Shown: positions 26,152 to 33,731 of the stretch, piece by piece | How the letters are laid out: each line of letters begins with the position of its first letter | Position numbering within the stretch: the first letter of the stretch is position 1 | Source: Oricola thermophila | GTDB taxonomy: Bacteria > Pseudomonadota > Alphaproteobacteria > Rhizobiales > Rhizobiaceae | DNA: 64,000 nucleotides | Assembly: GCF_013358405.1 (NCBI RefSeq) | Contig: NZ_CP054836.1 | Location: 124,001 to 188,000, forward strand | Direction: 5' to 3' | Translations under genes and position numbers: made by a program | The notes under the pieces: model-generated | The model's input: the letters and a program-made list of their open reading frames with translations, nothing else | Database searches by the model: none | Told to the model about the DNA's origin: nothing

Positions 26152-26937
26152 TCAGGACGTGTCGGGCCGCATCGCCGCAAGCGCGAGGCGGTGGCACTCC
26201 GCCAGCACGCGGTCCACCTCGCCGGTGCCGTCGCGCGGCCGGCGCCGCCAGCCGGGCGGCGGGCCGTAGCGCAGGGGAAAGCGGTAGAGCGAGGGCACCT
26301 TGCATCGCTCCCTGCCGACCGCCCGCGCGGCCTCGCGGCGGGCGCGCAGCCGGGCGAGCCTCTTCGCCTGGGCGGGAAGATCCTCCAGCGCCGCTTTCAG
26401 CGCCATGACGCGGTTGCACAGCGCCCGCGCCGGCACCTCCTCGATCTCGCGGGCAAGCGCCTCGTCCGGCGGCAGCTCGGCGAAGGCGAGGCGGGCGCGT
26501 CCCGGGCGGGCCCAGAAATCGAAACGGCGGTGCGGATCGGCCAGCCGGAAGGCGGGCACGCGGCCGGAACCGGGCTCGGGCTCCTCGGGTGCCGGCGTCT
26601 CCGGCACCCAGCGGCGGGCAAGGCCGAGAAAGACCGGGCCGTGGCTGACCAGCAGGCCCCGGGCGCGCAGCAGCTCGACGGGCGAGGGCGCGGGCGGCGG
26701 GGCGACACGCGGGGGCGGGACCGCGATGCCGCGGGCAGCGGCGAGGATCAGGCGGCGGGCCGCCGACTCCGCCGGGCGCAGGAAGCGCAACAGGCGGCGC
26801 CTCGCGCGGCGCGGCACGGTCTCGGGAACGCCTCCCCCGAGCCCCAGCATGGCGAACAGCATCGCCGCGATGCGCCGCAGCGCCGCGCAATTGCGCTCGA
26901 TCGCCCTTTCCCAGTCCCTTTTCGCGTCATCGTTCAT
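26152..26937 (-). CDS. hypothetical Arg/Pro/Ala-rich protein
   Basis: A 261-residue basic protein, unrecognised by me. It begins MNDDAKRDWERAIERNCAALRRI, has a hydrophobic but short stretch (AAMLFAMLGLGG), a Pro-rich linker near residues 75-90 (VPPPRVAPPPAPSPVELLRA), and a basic helical C-terminus with SLYRFPLRYGPPPGWRRRPRD. The GC content matches the core genome and the third-position bias supports it as real. It converges on the CDF gene. Conserved hypothetical proteins of this kind occur in rhizobia. Confidence 0.65.
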   Translation of the reverse strand: MNDDAKRDWERAIERNCAALRRIAAMLFAMLGLGGGVPETVPRRARRRLLRFLRPAESAARRLILAAARGIAVPPPRVAPPPAPSPVELLRARGLLVSHGPVFLGLARRWVPETPAPEEPEPGSGRVPAFRLADPHRRFDFWARPGRARLAFAELPPDEALAREIEEVPARALCNRVMALKAALEDLPAQAKRLARLRARREAARAVGRERCKVPSLYRFPLRYGPPPGWRRRPRDGTGEVDRVLAECHRLALAAMRPDTS

Positions 26938-27295
26938 GCGGACATGATGGCGCAGGCGGCGGGGAGGTGGATTACATTTTCATTTTGAAAGCGTTTCGGG
27001 CCGGTTCCCCGGCCTGGAATGAATGAAGCATCAAGGCGGCCGCCCTGATGCTTCGGGCTGCAGACGGGACAGCGGTGGATGGGCCTCTTGCGACGGCCGA
27101 AGCGGAGGCACGTTGCCATGGCATCTGGGAGGAGCCCGCCATGGCGGCGTCACTCAACCGAAACGGTTTCCGGCAAATCCGGCACGGTTCACTCGCTCCT
27201 GCACGGGATGCATATTTAGCTCGTTTGACTTGGTGGAGTTTCCTGTATGTGCGTAGGAGGCGGAGACTGATGGCACTGATTTTGGTAGTTTTTTG
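26938..27295. other. non-coding gap at the left side of the low-GC insertion
   Basis: No supported gene. It holds the inverted repeat at 27025-27054. From about 27190 rightward the base composition turns visibly AT-richer, marking the entry into the foreign segment that runs to about 28260. Confidence 0.5.
27025..27054. repeat. 30-base perfect-arm inverted repeat
   Basis: GAAGCATCA and TGATGCTTC (9-base arms) flank A-GGCGGCCGCC-C, itself a 10-base palindrome. The whole could form a 19-20 bp extended hairpin. No T tract follows on either strand. It sits at the edge of the low-GC insertion and could be a terminator, a protein site or an integration scar. Confidence 0.6.
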
Positions 27296-28078
27296 TTATT
27301 TCTTGTTTGCATGTCGTTGTCCATTCTGATCCTTCAAAATGGCTTTTCCAAACCAGTCCGGCACGGTCTTTATTTGTGACTCAAAGACGTCCTCCGGGAC
27401 ATCTTGCCAGAACGCTACGATAGCGTCAGAGAATCCCTGAAACTGCTTTTCGCTCACCTTGAGGTTGGTGTGATCGGGATATTTCGGTCCTGTAAAGACA
27501 CTACCAGTACCTTTGAGCGGATCATCCAGATATTCAGGGTAGTTCTGTCTCAAATCAGTGAGGGATTTTCCCTCCCCGTGCTTGTAGACGTTGACAACCA
27601 AGCGGCACGCATCAAGGGCGCGGAAATAGGTGGTGGCGCGGATTTTCCAGCCAAAGCTCTCCAACAAGTCGGCTATTTGGTTGAAGTCGGCCGACCAGAC
27701 CTTCAACCTAGTGTTATCACCGCTGTGCCAATGTTCAATTTCCCGCACGAGCCAATCTCGCAACTGCTTGTCCCACTCGTGGAACATACCTGCGGTAATG
27801 TTCAAACGGGTTTGCTCCCGCATATCACTTAGAAGTTCGTAGAACTCGATTCCCGCGTCGTTGGCCGCCTCGTAGAAGTCTTCTGGATTGTGATGATCAG
27901 GGTCAAACCGCGCATGGTTTTGTTCAAGCCATACCTTAGCGGCCTTGTTGGCGTCCGCCTCGATGTCTTCAAATTGCGAGAGCAGGCGCTTTCGGGCCTG
28001 CTCGACATAAAAGTGATGTCTCTTAATCAGCGACTTCCGGAATGGTTTCCACATCTGAAACAACACATAGTCACTCAT
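27296..28078 (-). CDS. hypothetical HEPN-like protein of foreign origin
   Basis: 260 residues from ATG at 28078 (MSDYVLFQMWKPFRKSLIKR). It is mostly helical and charged, with no membrane helix. Near residue 185 it reads ALDACRLVVNVYKHGEGKSL. The N-x3-H and KHGxG pattern resembles the C-terminal helix of HEPN-type domains, many of which are RNases in toxin or defence systems, although the usual Arg before Asn is replaced by Val. The codon use and roughly 50% GC differ sharply from its neighbours. The start overlaps the stop of an upstream truncated reading frame by 4 bases (ATGA). Start 28078 was chosen over 28387 because of this coupling. The function is inferred only weakly. Confidence 0.75.
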   Translation of the reverse strand: MSDYVLFQMWKPFRKSLIKRHHFYVEQARKRLLSQFEDIEADANKAAKVWLEQNHARFDPDHHNPEDFYEAANDAGIEFYELLSDMREQTRLNITAGMFHEWDKQLRDWLVREIEHWHSGDNTRLKVWSADFNQIADLLESFGWKIRATTYFRALDACRLVVNVYKHGEGKSLTDLRQNYPEYLDDPLKGTGSVFTGPKYPDHTNLKVSEKQFQGFSDAIVAFWQDVPEDVFESQIKTVPDWFGKAILKDQNGQRHANKK

Positions 28079-28191
28079 GTCGTCGCTCCCGCCTTTTCTT
28101 TGGAGACCTTGCGTGGCGCGGATGTCATCTTGGTGCAGAAATCGAACAGCTTTTTCAGGCGCTCGGTATCGTTCCGAAACTGCCTGCCGAT
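28075..28191 (-). pseudogene. 3' stub of a lost gene upstream of the HEPN-like gene
   Basis: In-frame codons from 28191 to the TGA at 28075-28077 encode 38 residues rich in charge (NDTERLKKLFDFCTKMTS and a Lys-rich tail). The frame is closed upstream by TAA at 28192-28194 and has no start, so only the C-terminal end of a former gene seems left. Its TGA overlaps the ATG of the downstream 260-residue gene, the usual mark of a translationally coupled partner. I do not recognise the family. Confidence 0.55.
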
Positions 28192-28280
28192 TTAGATACG
28201 CTCTAGCACCTCCTCGTTGCGGTAATGAGCTGTGCGAAGGTGGTCCGGCATATTTCGGGATCTTATAGATTGGCAATCCC

Positions 28281-30290
28281 CTACGCCCTGCGGGGGGCGA
28301 GGGCGTCGGTTTCGTGCGCGCGGGACAGGTGCTTCTCCACGCTCGCCGGGCGGCCGACGAGGTAGCCCTGGACGAGATCGACGCCAAGGTTCTCCAGTAT
28401 CCGCAGCTGGTTGGCCGTCTCCACGCCCTCCACCAGAACGCGGATGCCGCGGTGGTGGACGAGGCCGATCATGTCCTCCAGCATCAGCAGCCCGACCTCC
28501 GACTGGCTGTCCTGCAGGAAGCCCTTGTCGATCTTGATCAGGTCGAACTCGTATTCGCGCAGGCAGGCAAGGCCCGCATAGCCGGTGCCGAAATCGTCCA
28601 GCCAGATCTGAAGGCCGAAGGAGCGCAGCTCCTCCACCGCCTTCAGCGCCTGCGGCTCCAGGAAGATGTCCATGCCCTCGGTGATCTCCAGCGCAAGCTG
28701 CGACGCGGGCATGCCCTCGCGCGACACGATCTCCGTCACCCGCAGCGGGAAGCCCGGCGCGCGCAGCTGCACGCCCGAGACATTGACCGAGACCGTTGCC
28801 TGCGGGTCCAGCCGCTTCATGTCGCGGATGGCGCGCTCGATGGCCCAGTAGCCCAGCTCGACAATGGCGCCCGAACGCTCTGCCTCGGGAATGAAGACCT
28901 GCGGGCTGATCAGGCTGCCGTCGAAATCGTGCAGGCGCATCAGGGTCTCGTAGCCGACCGTGCGGCCCGAAGGCAGGTCCCGGATCGGCTGGTAGGCGGT
29001 CGAGACCAGGTCCTCCGTGCGCGCCGTCTTGAGCAGATCCACCAGGTTCTGGCCGGACATGTCGTCGTCGGCGGCCTCGGGATCGAAAATCGTCCAGGTG
29101 GCGCGGCCGGAGAACTTGGAGGTGTAGAGCGCGCGGTCCGCCTCCTGCAGCAGGGCGTCGAGATCCATGCCCTGGTCGCGACGGCTCAGCGACGCGCCCG
29201 CGCTGATGGTGATGACATGCAGGCCGTCGCCGCGATCCGGGTGCTCGATGCCCAGCGACTTGACCGCGTGGCAGAGATCGGCGGCGACTCGGGCCAGCTC
29301 GTCGGTGTCGTTCACCTCGCACAGGAAGACGAATTCCTCGCCGCCATGGCGACCGACCACCGCGCCGTTGGCCTCCGCCGTGCGGGTGAACACGTCCGCC
29401 AGGCGGGTCAGGCAGTCGTCGCCCGCCTGGTGGCCCAGCCGGTCGTTGTATTTCTTGAAATAGTCCACGTCGGCGAGGATGACGCCGATCCGGCGGCCGT
29501 CCGCCGCGCGCGCCCGGCGCATCTCCTGGAACTCGCGCGCGATGGCGCGGCGGTTCCAAAGGCCGGTCAGGTGGTCGGTGTTGGCGATCTCGTGCAGCTT
29601 CTCGCCATACTCGATCGCCGCCTTCTCCTGGATGTGCGCCTGCTGGGAGTGCAGGAAGGCATGGTAGCGCTCCAGCGCAAGGCGCCAGGACAGGTAGAGC
29701 GACAGGGCCAGGCTACTGGCGAAGAACACCATGAGCGCCAGCTTGCCGCCCGGCGGGGCCACGAGGCCGCGCATGATGACGGTGCCGTAGGTGACGGCGA
29801 TGATCGCCGACGCGATGGCCGAGACATGCAGCTTGAAATTGAAGAACAGGTTCGAGCCCAGGATGAATATGGTGCCGCAGACGATGTAGTAGGACAGGTT
29901 CGCCTGGTGGGTCGTGCCGATCGCCGCGAGAATCCAGGCCACGCCGCCGGCGACGATCGCCGACGCCGCGGCCAGGTGCAGGACAGACCGGCTGACGCGG
30001 CGCACGAGGCAGATCTCGAGTATGGCGAGAAAGAGCGCACCCGTGCCGATCCGCGAAGCCACGGCAAGGGGGGCAACGTCGGGGATCAGGAGGACGTCGA
30101 GAAGGCTGAAGGCGATGTGCGACAGAACGGCCGCCCAGATGCCCCAGCGCACGATACGGCGATTGCCCGCCGACTCGCGGTCGAAGAGCATGTCCCGAAG
30201 GACCGGATCAACAGGTTTCCACCAGGGTTGCCCGATCGCGGCCCCGACCCGCCGGGCGAAATCGGTGTCGGGAGGAGGGACGGCCGTCAT
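28281..30290 (-). CDS. membrane GGDEF-EAL protein (cyclic-di-GMP metabolism)
   Basis: 669 residues. Six or so membrane helices lie between about 46 and 215. The GGDEF domain follows; its active-site motif is GGEEF (316-320), so diguanylate cyclase activity is plausible. The EAL domain (about 425-655) has ETL at 448-450 in YETLMR instead of EAL, but keeps LALEITEG, WLDDFGTGYAGL, LIKIDKGFL and VLVEGVETANQ, so phosphodiesterase activity may be retained. Such hybrids tune c-di-GMP in response to a membrane signal. It is transcribed toward the foreign insertion and is divergent from the methyltransferase gene. No RxxD product-inhibition site was positively identified. Confidence 0.93.
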   Translation of the reverse strand: MTAVPPPDTDFARRVGAAIGQPWWKPVDPVLRDMLFDRESAGNRRIVRWGIWAAVLSHIAFSLLDVLLIPDVAPLAVASRIGTGALFLAILEICLVRRVSRSVLHLAAASAIVAGGVAWILAAIGTTHQANLSYYIVCGTIFILGSNLFFNFKLHVSAIASAIIAVTYGTVIMRGLVAPPGGKLALMVFFASSLALSLYLSWRLALERYHAFLHSQQAHIQEKAAIEYGEKLHEIANTDHLTGLWNRRAIAREFQEMRRARAADGRRIGVILADVDYFKKYNDRLGHQAGDDCLTRLADVFTRTAEANGAVVGRHGGEEFVFLCEVNDTDELARVAADLCHAVKSLGIEHPDRGDGLHVITISAGASLSRRDQGMDLDALLQEADRALYTSKFSGRATWTIFDPEAADDDMSGQNLVDLLKTARTEDLVSTAYQPIRDLPSGRTVGYETLMRLHDFDGSLISPQVFIPEAERSGAIVELGYWAIERAIRDMKRLDPQATVSVNVSGVQLRAPGFPLRVTEIVSREGMPASQLALEITEGMDIFLEPQALKAVEELRSFGLQIWLDDFGTGYAGLACLREYEFDLIKIDKGFLQDSQSEVGLLMLEDMIGLVHHRGIRVLVEGVETANQLRILENLGVDLVQGYLVGRPASVEKHLSRAHETDALAPRRA

Positions 30291-30491
30291 TCACGGCCGC
30301 CGGAGGCGCGGGGGGTCATTTCGGGTCATCTTCCTGCGTCCGAGCGCAAAGATTGCCAGATTCATTCCAAAATCTTGCATGGCGCCTGCTAACCTAAGGT
30401 AAACAGCGCGCAAACAATGCCCCTTTCCGGGCGCGAGAATCGCCCGCCGAAGCGCCGTTGCGAGACATTGAGTCGCATGCGGGGCTTTTTG

Positions 30492-30506
30492 TTAACCATA
30501 CGTTAA
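30492..30506. promoter_or_regulatory. perfect CtrA box TTAA-N7-TTAA
   Basis: TTAACCATACGTTAA contains two TTAA half-sites 7 bases apart and also the TTAACCAT half-site form. It lies 67 bases before the methyltransferase start at 30573. Two GANTC sites are just upstream (30437-30441 and 30470-30474), so both CtrA and CcrM control are plausible. Confidence 0.75.
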
Positions 30507-30572
30507 CCAAGTTGTATCGCCGCCGCCCGCCCATCCCTATAGTCGGCCTGTCTCCCTCGGACAGGACCACCC

Positions 30573-31616
30573 ATGGGCAAGTTTGCATTCGACCCCGACG
30601 CGCACAGCCTCATCACCCCGGAGGCGATCCGGCGTCACAATGCCGACGAGGCGGCCGGCGGGGACGCCGCGGAACTTGCCGCGAGGCGGACACAGCTGGC
30701 GCTGATGCTGGAATTCGCCCGGCAGGGCTTCGCCAAGGGCGAGGCGGCGGCATCCGTGGTGCGGCGGCTGGCCGCCCAGCTGCACGAGCTGCGCGGGCAG
30801 GCGGCCCCGGCGGTTTGGGAGGACCTCATACCCGCCGCCCAGCAGCATCCCGTCTCCGAATACCTCCTGCAGGACCCGTTCACCGCGTGGTCGTTCCGCA
30901 AGCCGCGCGGCTATGCGGGCGATGCCGGCCTGATCGACCTGATCTACAGGCATCCGAGCGTCGGCCACGTGGTCGAATCGGCGAGCGAGCTGGGCCGGGA
31001 GATCTATGCCTATACATGCGCCGTGGACAGCTCGGAGGCCGTGCGCGAGCGCCGGACGATCCTGGCGCGGAGCGTGGACGAGACGGCCGCCCGCGCGCCC
31101 GGCGCGGACGTGCTGGCGATCGCCTGCGGCCACATGCGCGAAACCGAGCTCTCGCAGGCCGAAAGCGACGGCACGCTCGGCCGATGGACCGGTCTCGACC
31201 AGGACCCGATCTCGGTCGCCACCGTCAATGCCAACAGGGCCGACAGCGCCGTCTCGGCCGTCGAGGGATCGGTGCGGGGCCTGCTGCGCGACGCCTACGA
31301 TCTCGGGAGCTTCGACCTCGTCTACGCCGCCGGACTGTACGACTACCTGACGACGCGGATCGCCGTGCGGCTGACGGAAAAGGCGCTGGCGCTGCTGAAA
31401 CCGGGCGGGAGCTTCCTGTTCGCGAACTTCAGCGACGAGCTGGCCACCGACGGCTACATGGAGACCTTCATGGACTGGCCGCTGATCCTGCGCACGGGCG
31501 ACGACATGGCGGCCATCATGCGCGCGGCGGCGGACGGGAGCCGGTACGATCTCGACGTCTTCTTCGGCGAGAACCGCAACATCGTCTACGGCAGGATAAC
31601 GCGGCCCGCCGAATAG
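30573..31616 (+). CDS. class I SAM-dependent methyltransferase (PhcB-like pattern)
   Basis: 347 residues. The N-terminal 110 residues are helical; FRKPRGYAGDAGLIDLIY resembles the conserved block of proteins annotated as 3-hydroxypalmitate methyl ester (PhcB-type) methyltransferases. The Rossmann SAM-binding part follows with DVLAIACGHMRETELS, where the usual GxGxG is replaced by ACGHM, then LDQDPISVATVN, FDLVYAAGLYDYL and ALLKPGGSFLFANF. The substrate is unknown; a fatty acid or quorum-signal role is only inferred from pattern. A perfect CtrA box and two GANTC sites precede it, suggesting cell-cycle expression. Confidence 0.82.
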   Translation: MGKFAFDPDAHSLITPEAIRRHNADEAAGGDAAELAARRTQLALMLEFARQGFAKGEAAASVVRRLAAQLHELRGQAAPAVWEDLIPAAQQHPVSEYLLQDPFTAWSFRKPRGYAGDAGLIDLIYRHPSVGHVVESASELGREIYAYTCAVDSSEAVRERRTILARSVDETAARAPGADVLAIACGHMRETELSQAESDGTLGRWTGLDQDPISVATVNANRADSAVSAVEGSVRGLLRDAYDLGSFDLVYAAGLYDYLTTRIAVRLTEKALALLKPGGSFLFANFSDELATDGYMETFMDWPLILRTGDDMAAIMRAAADGSRYDLDVFFGENRNIVYGRITRPAE

Positions 31617-31690
31617 GGCAGGGCGCCGGCGCAGCCACGCGTCGCGCGCCCCCTTGACCTGCGCTCCCGCCTGACGCTATCTCTGGCGAC

Positions 31691-31798
31691 ATGAACACGA
31701 CCCGCGCGCATATCCGCCTCGCTCCCGCCGTTCCGGCCGGGACGCTTTCGCGCGCGCTTCTTCCGCTCCTTCTTATCGGCGGCTGCCGGGTCCGTTGA
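31691..31798 (+). CDS. leuL: leuA leader peptide (Leu-rich)
   Basis: A 35-codon ORF ending in RALLPLLLIGGCRVR. Six of its seven Leu codons lie in its last half and five are CTT, a codon avoided elsewhere in this GC-rich sequence; the run CTT-CTT-CCG-CTC-CTT-CTT gives a Leu-starvation stall site. It lies 140 bases before leuA, and a hairpin (31797-31842) begins at its stop. This is the layout of an amino-acid leader peptide. It is too short for most callers. Confidence 0.8.
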   Translation: MNTTRAHIRLAPAVPAGTLSRALLPLLLIGGCRVR

Positions 31799-31842
31799 GG
31801 AGCGCCCGGCGGTCGGTTCGGCCCCGTCGGCGCCAGCTCCTC
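31797..31842 (+). promoter_or_regulatory. hairpin downstream of the Leu leader
   Basis: GAGGAGC (31797-31803) pairs perfectly with GCTCCTC (31836-31842), enclosing a GC-rich region that can fold further. It starts at the leader stop codon. The lack of a T tract means it may be an antiterminator or a Rho-type element rather than a classic terminator. Confidence 0.5.
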
Positions 31843-31938
31843 GCACGCTTTACATCCATTTTCGAATGACCGTATGAGGTCACAGCCGTTCGAGCCCGTG
31901 CCCGGTGCAGGACGGCCCACAGGACGAGAGACAAGCCA

Positions 31939-33639
31939 ATGACCGTTCACACCCGTTCCGCCGCAGCCGGAATGCCGGAAGCAGCCGAGAAATACCGACC
32001 CTATCCGCCCGTGAACCTGCCCGACCGCACCTGGCCGTCGAAGATCATCGACAAGGCGCCGGTCTGGTGTTCCGTGGATCTGCGCGACGGCAACCAGGCG
32101 CTGATCGACCCGATGGGGCCCGAGCGCAAGTCGCGCATGTTCCGCCTGCTGCTCGAAATGGGCTTCAAGGAAATCGAGATCGGCTTCCCCTCGGCCTCGC
32201 AGACCGATTTCGACTTCGCGCGCTGGTGCGTGGAGGAGGGCGAGGTGCCCGACGACGTGTCGCTGCAGGTGCTCGTCCAGTGCCGGCCCGAGCTGATCTC
32301 GCGCACATTCGAGGCGCTCGAGGGCGCAAAGAACCCGATCGTGCATTTCTACAATTCCACCAGCGAGCTGCAGCGGCGCGTGGTGTTCCGCAAGGATGTC
32401 GAGGGCGTCAAGCAGATCGCCGTGGACGCGGCCAAGCTGATCACCGACATGGCGGCCAAGGCCGGCGGCGGGTACCGCTTCGAATATTCGCCCGAAAGCT
32501 TCACCGGCACCGAGCTGGAAGTGGCGCTGGAAGTCTGCAACGCGGTCATAGAGGTCGTGCAGCCGACGCCTGACAACAAGCTCATCATCAACCTGCCGGC
32601 GACCGTCGAGATGAGCACGCCGAACATCTATGCCGACCAGATCGAATGGATGTGCCGCAATCTCGACAACCGGGAGAACCTGATCATCTCGCTGCATCCG
32701 CACAACGACCGCGGCACGGGCATCGCGGCCACGGAACTGGGCCTGATGGCCGGCGCCGACCGCGTGGAGGGCACGCTGTTCGGCAACGGCGAGCGCACCG
32801 GCAACGTGGACGTGGTGACGCTGGCGCTCAACATGTTCACCCAGGGGCTGGACCCGAAGCTGGACGTGCACGACATCAACCGCATCCGCGACGTCTATGA
32901 GCATTGCAACCAGCTCGCCATCCCGGAGCGGCACCCCTATGTCGGCGAACTGGTCTACACGGCATTCTCCGGCTCGCACCAGGACGCGATCAACAAGGGC
33001 ATGAAGGCGCTCAAGGAATCCGGCTCGCGGTTGTGGGAGGTGCCCTACCTGCCGATCGATCCGCAGGACGTCGGCCGCACCTACGAGGCGATCATCCGCA
33101 TCAATTCGCAGTCGGGCAAGGGCGGCATCGCCTACGTGCTGGAGGCCGACTACGGGCTGCACCTGCCGCGCAACCTGCAGGTCGAGTTCCGCGACGTGAT
33201 CCAGAGGATCACCGACCGCGAGGGCAAGGAACTCTCGTCCGAACGCATCCACCAGGAATTCCTGGCCACCTATGTCGACATTCCGAACCGGCGGCTGCGC
33301 TTCGTCAACCACACCACCGCGGCCGAGGGCGAGGAAGGCGGCATGCGCAAGGTCGAGGCGACCATCGTGGACGGTAACGAGAAGGTTACCATTCACGGCC
33401 GCGGCACCGGTCCCATCGACGGGTTCCTCGACGCGCTGTCGCGGCACCTGGGCCGGACGGTCACCGTCATCGACTATGCCGAGCACTCGTTGCAGCGCGG
33501 TTCCGACGCGGCGGCGATCTGCTACATGGAAATCGACATCGACGGAGAGCGCGTCTTCGGCGCGGCGATCAACAAGAACATTGTCGCCGCATCGCTGGAG
33601 GCCATAATCGCCGCCGTGAACCGGAAGATCGCGGGGTAA
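31939..33639 (+). CDS. leuA: 2-isopropylmalate synthase
   Basis: A 566-residue long-form LeuA, the committed step of leucine synthesis from 2-ketoisovalerate and acetyl-CoA. The HMGL-like TIM barrel has WCSVDLRDGNQALIDPM near residue 43 with the metal-binding Asp, and the metal-binding HxH in LIISLHPHNDRGTG near residue 250. The C-terminal part (about 430-560) is the LeuA dimer regulatory domain for leucine feedback. Length and N-terminus match the alphaproteobacterial/actinobacterial LeuA type 2. The Leu-rich leader upstream implies attenuation control. Confidence 0.97.
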   Translation: MTVHTRSAAAGMPEAAEKYRPYPPVNLPDRTWPSKIIDKAPVWCSVDLRDGNQALIDPMGPERKSRMFRLLLEMGFKEIEIGFPSASQTDFDFARWCVEEGEVPDDVSLQVLVQCRPELISRTFEALEGAKNPIVHFYNSTSELQRRVVFRKDVEGVKQIAVDAAKLITDMAAKAGGGYRFEYSPESFTGTELEVALEVCNAVIEVVQPTPDNKLIINLPATVEMSTPNIYADQIEWMCRNLDNRENLIISLHPHNDRGTGIAATELGLMAGADRVEGTLFGNGERTGNVDVVTLALNMFTQGLDPKLDVHDINRIRDVYEHCNQLAIPERHPYVGELVYTAFSGSHQDAINKGMKALKESGSRLWEVPYLPIDPQDVGRTYEAIIRINSQSGKGGIAYVLEADYGLHLPRNLQVEFRDVIQRITDREGKELSSERIHQEFLATYVDIPNRRLRFVNHTTAAEGEEGGMRKVEATIVDGNEKVTIHGRGTGPIDGFLDALSRHLGRTVTVIDYAEHSLQRGSDAAAICYMEIDIDGERVFGAAINKNIVAASLEAIIAAVNRKIAG

Positions 33640-33731
33640 ACCGCAGCGCCGTCATTGCAGTAGGTGTCGCCCTTACGTAAGATGCGCCCGAGCAATGAAA
33701 CGATAACAACAACTAGCCGGGAATTGCGGCA

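Noticed and set aside
28314-30392. 692-codon plus-strand frame opposite the GGDEF-EAL gene
   Set aside because: Antisense to a gene with intact catalytic motifs; the product looks like a reverse-frame translation with no domain.
31516-33486. 656-codon minus-strand frame opposite leuA
   Set aside because: Shadow of leuA codon bias; no ribosome site, no domain.
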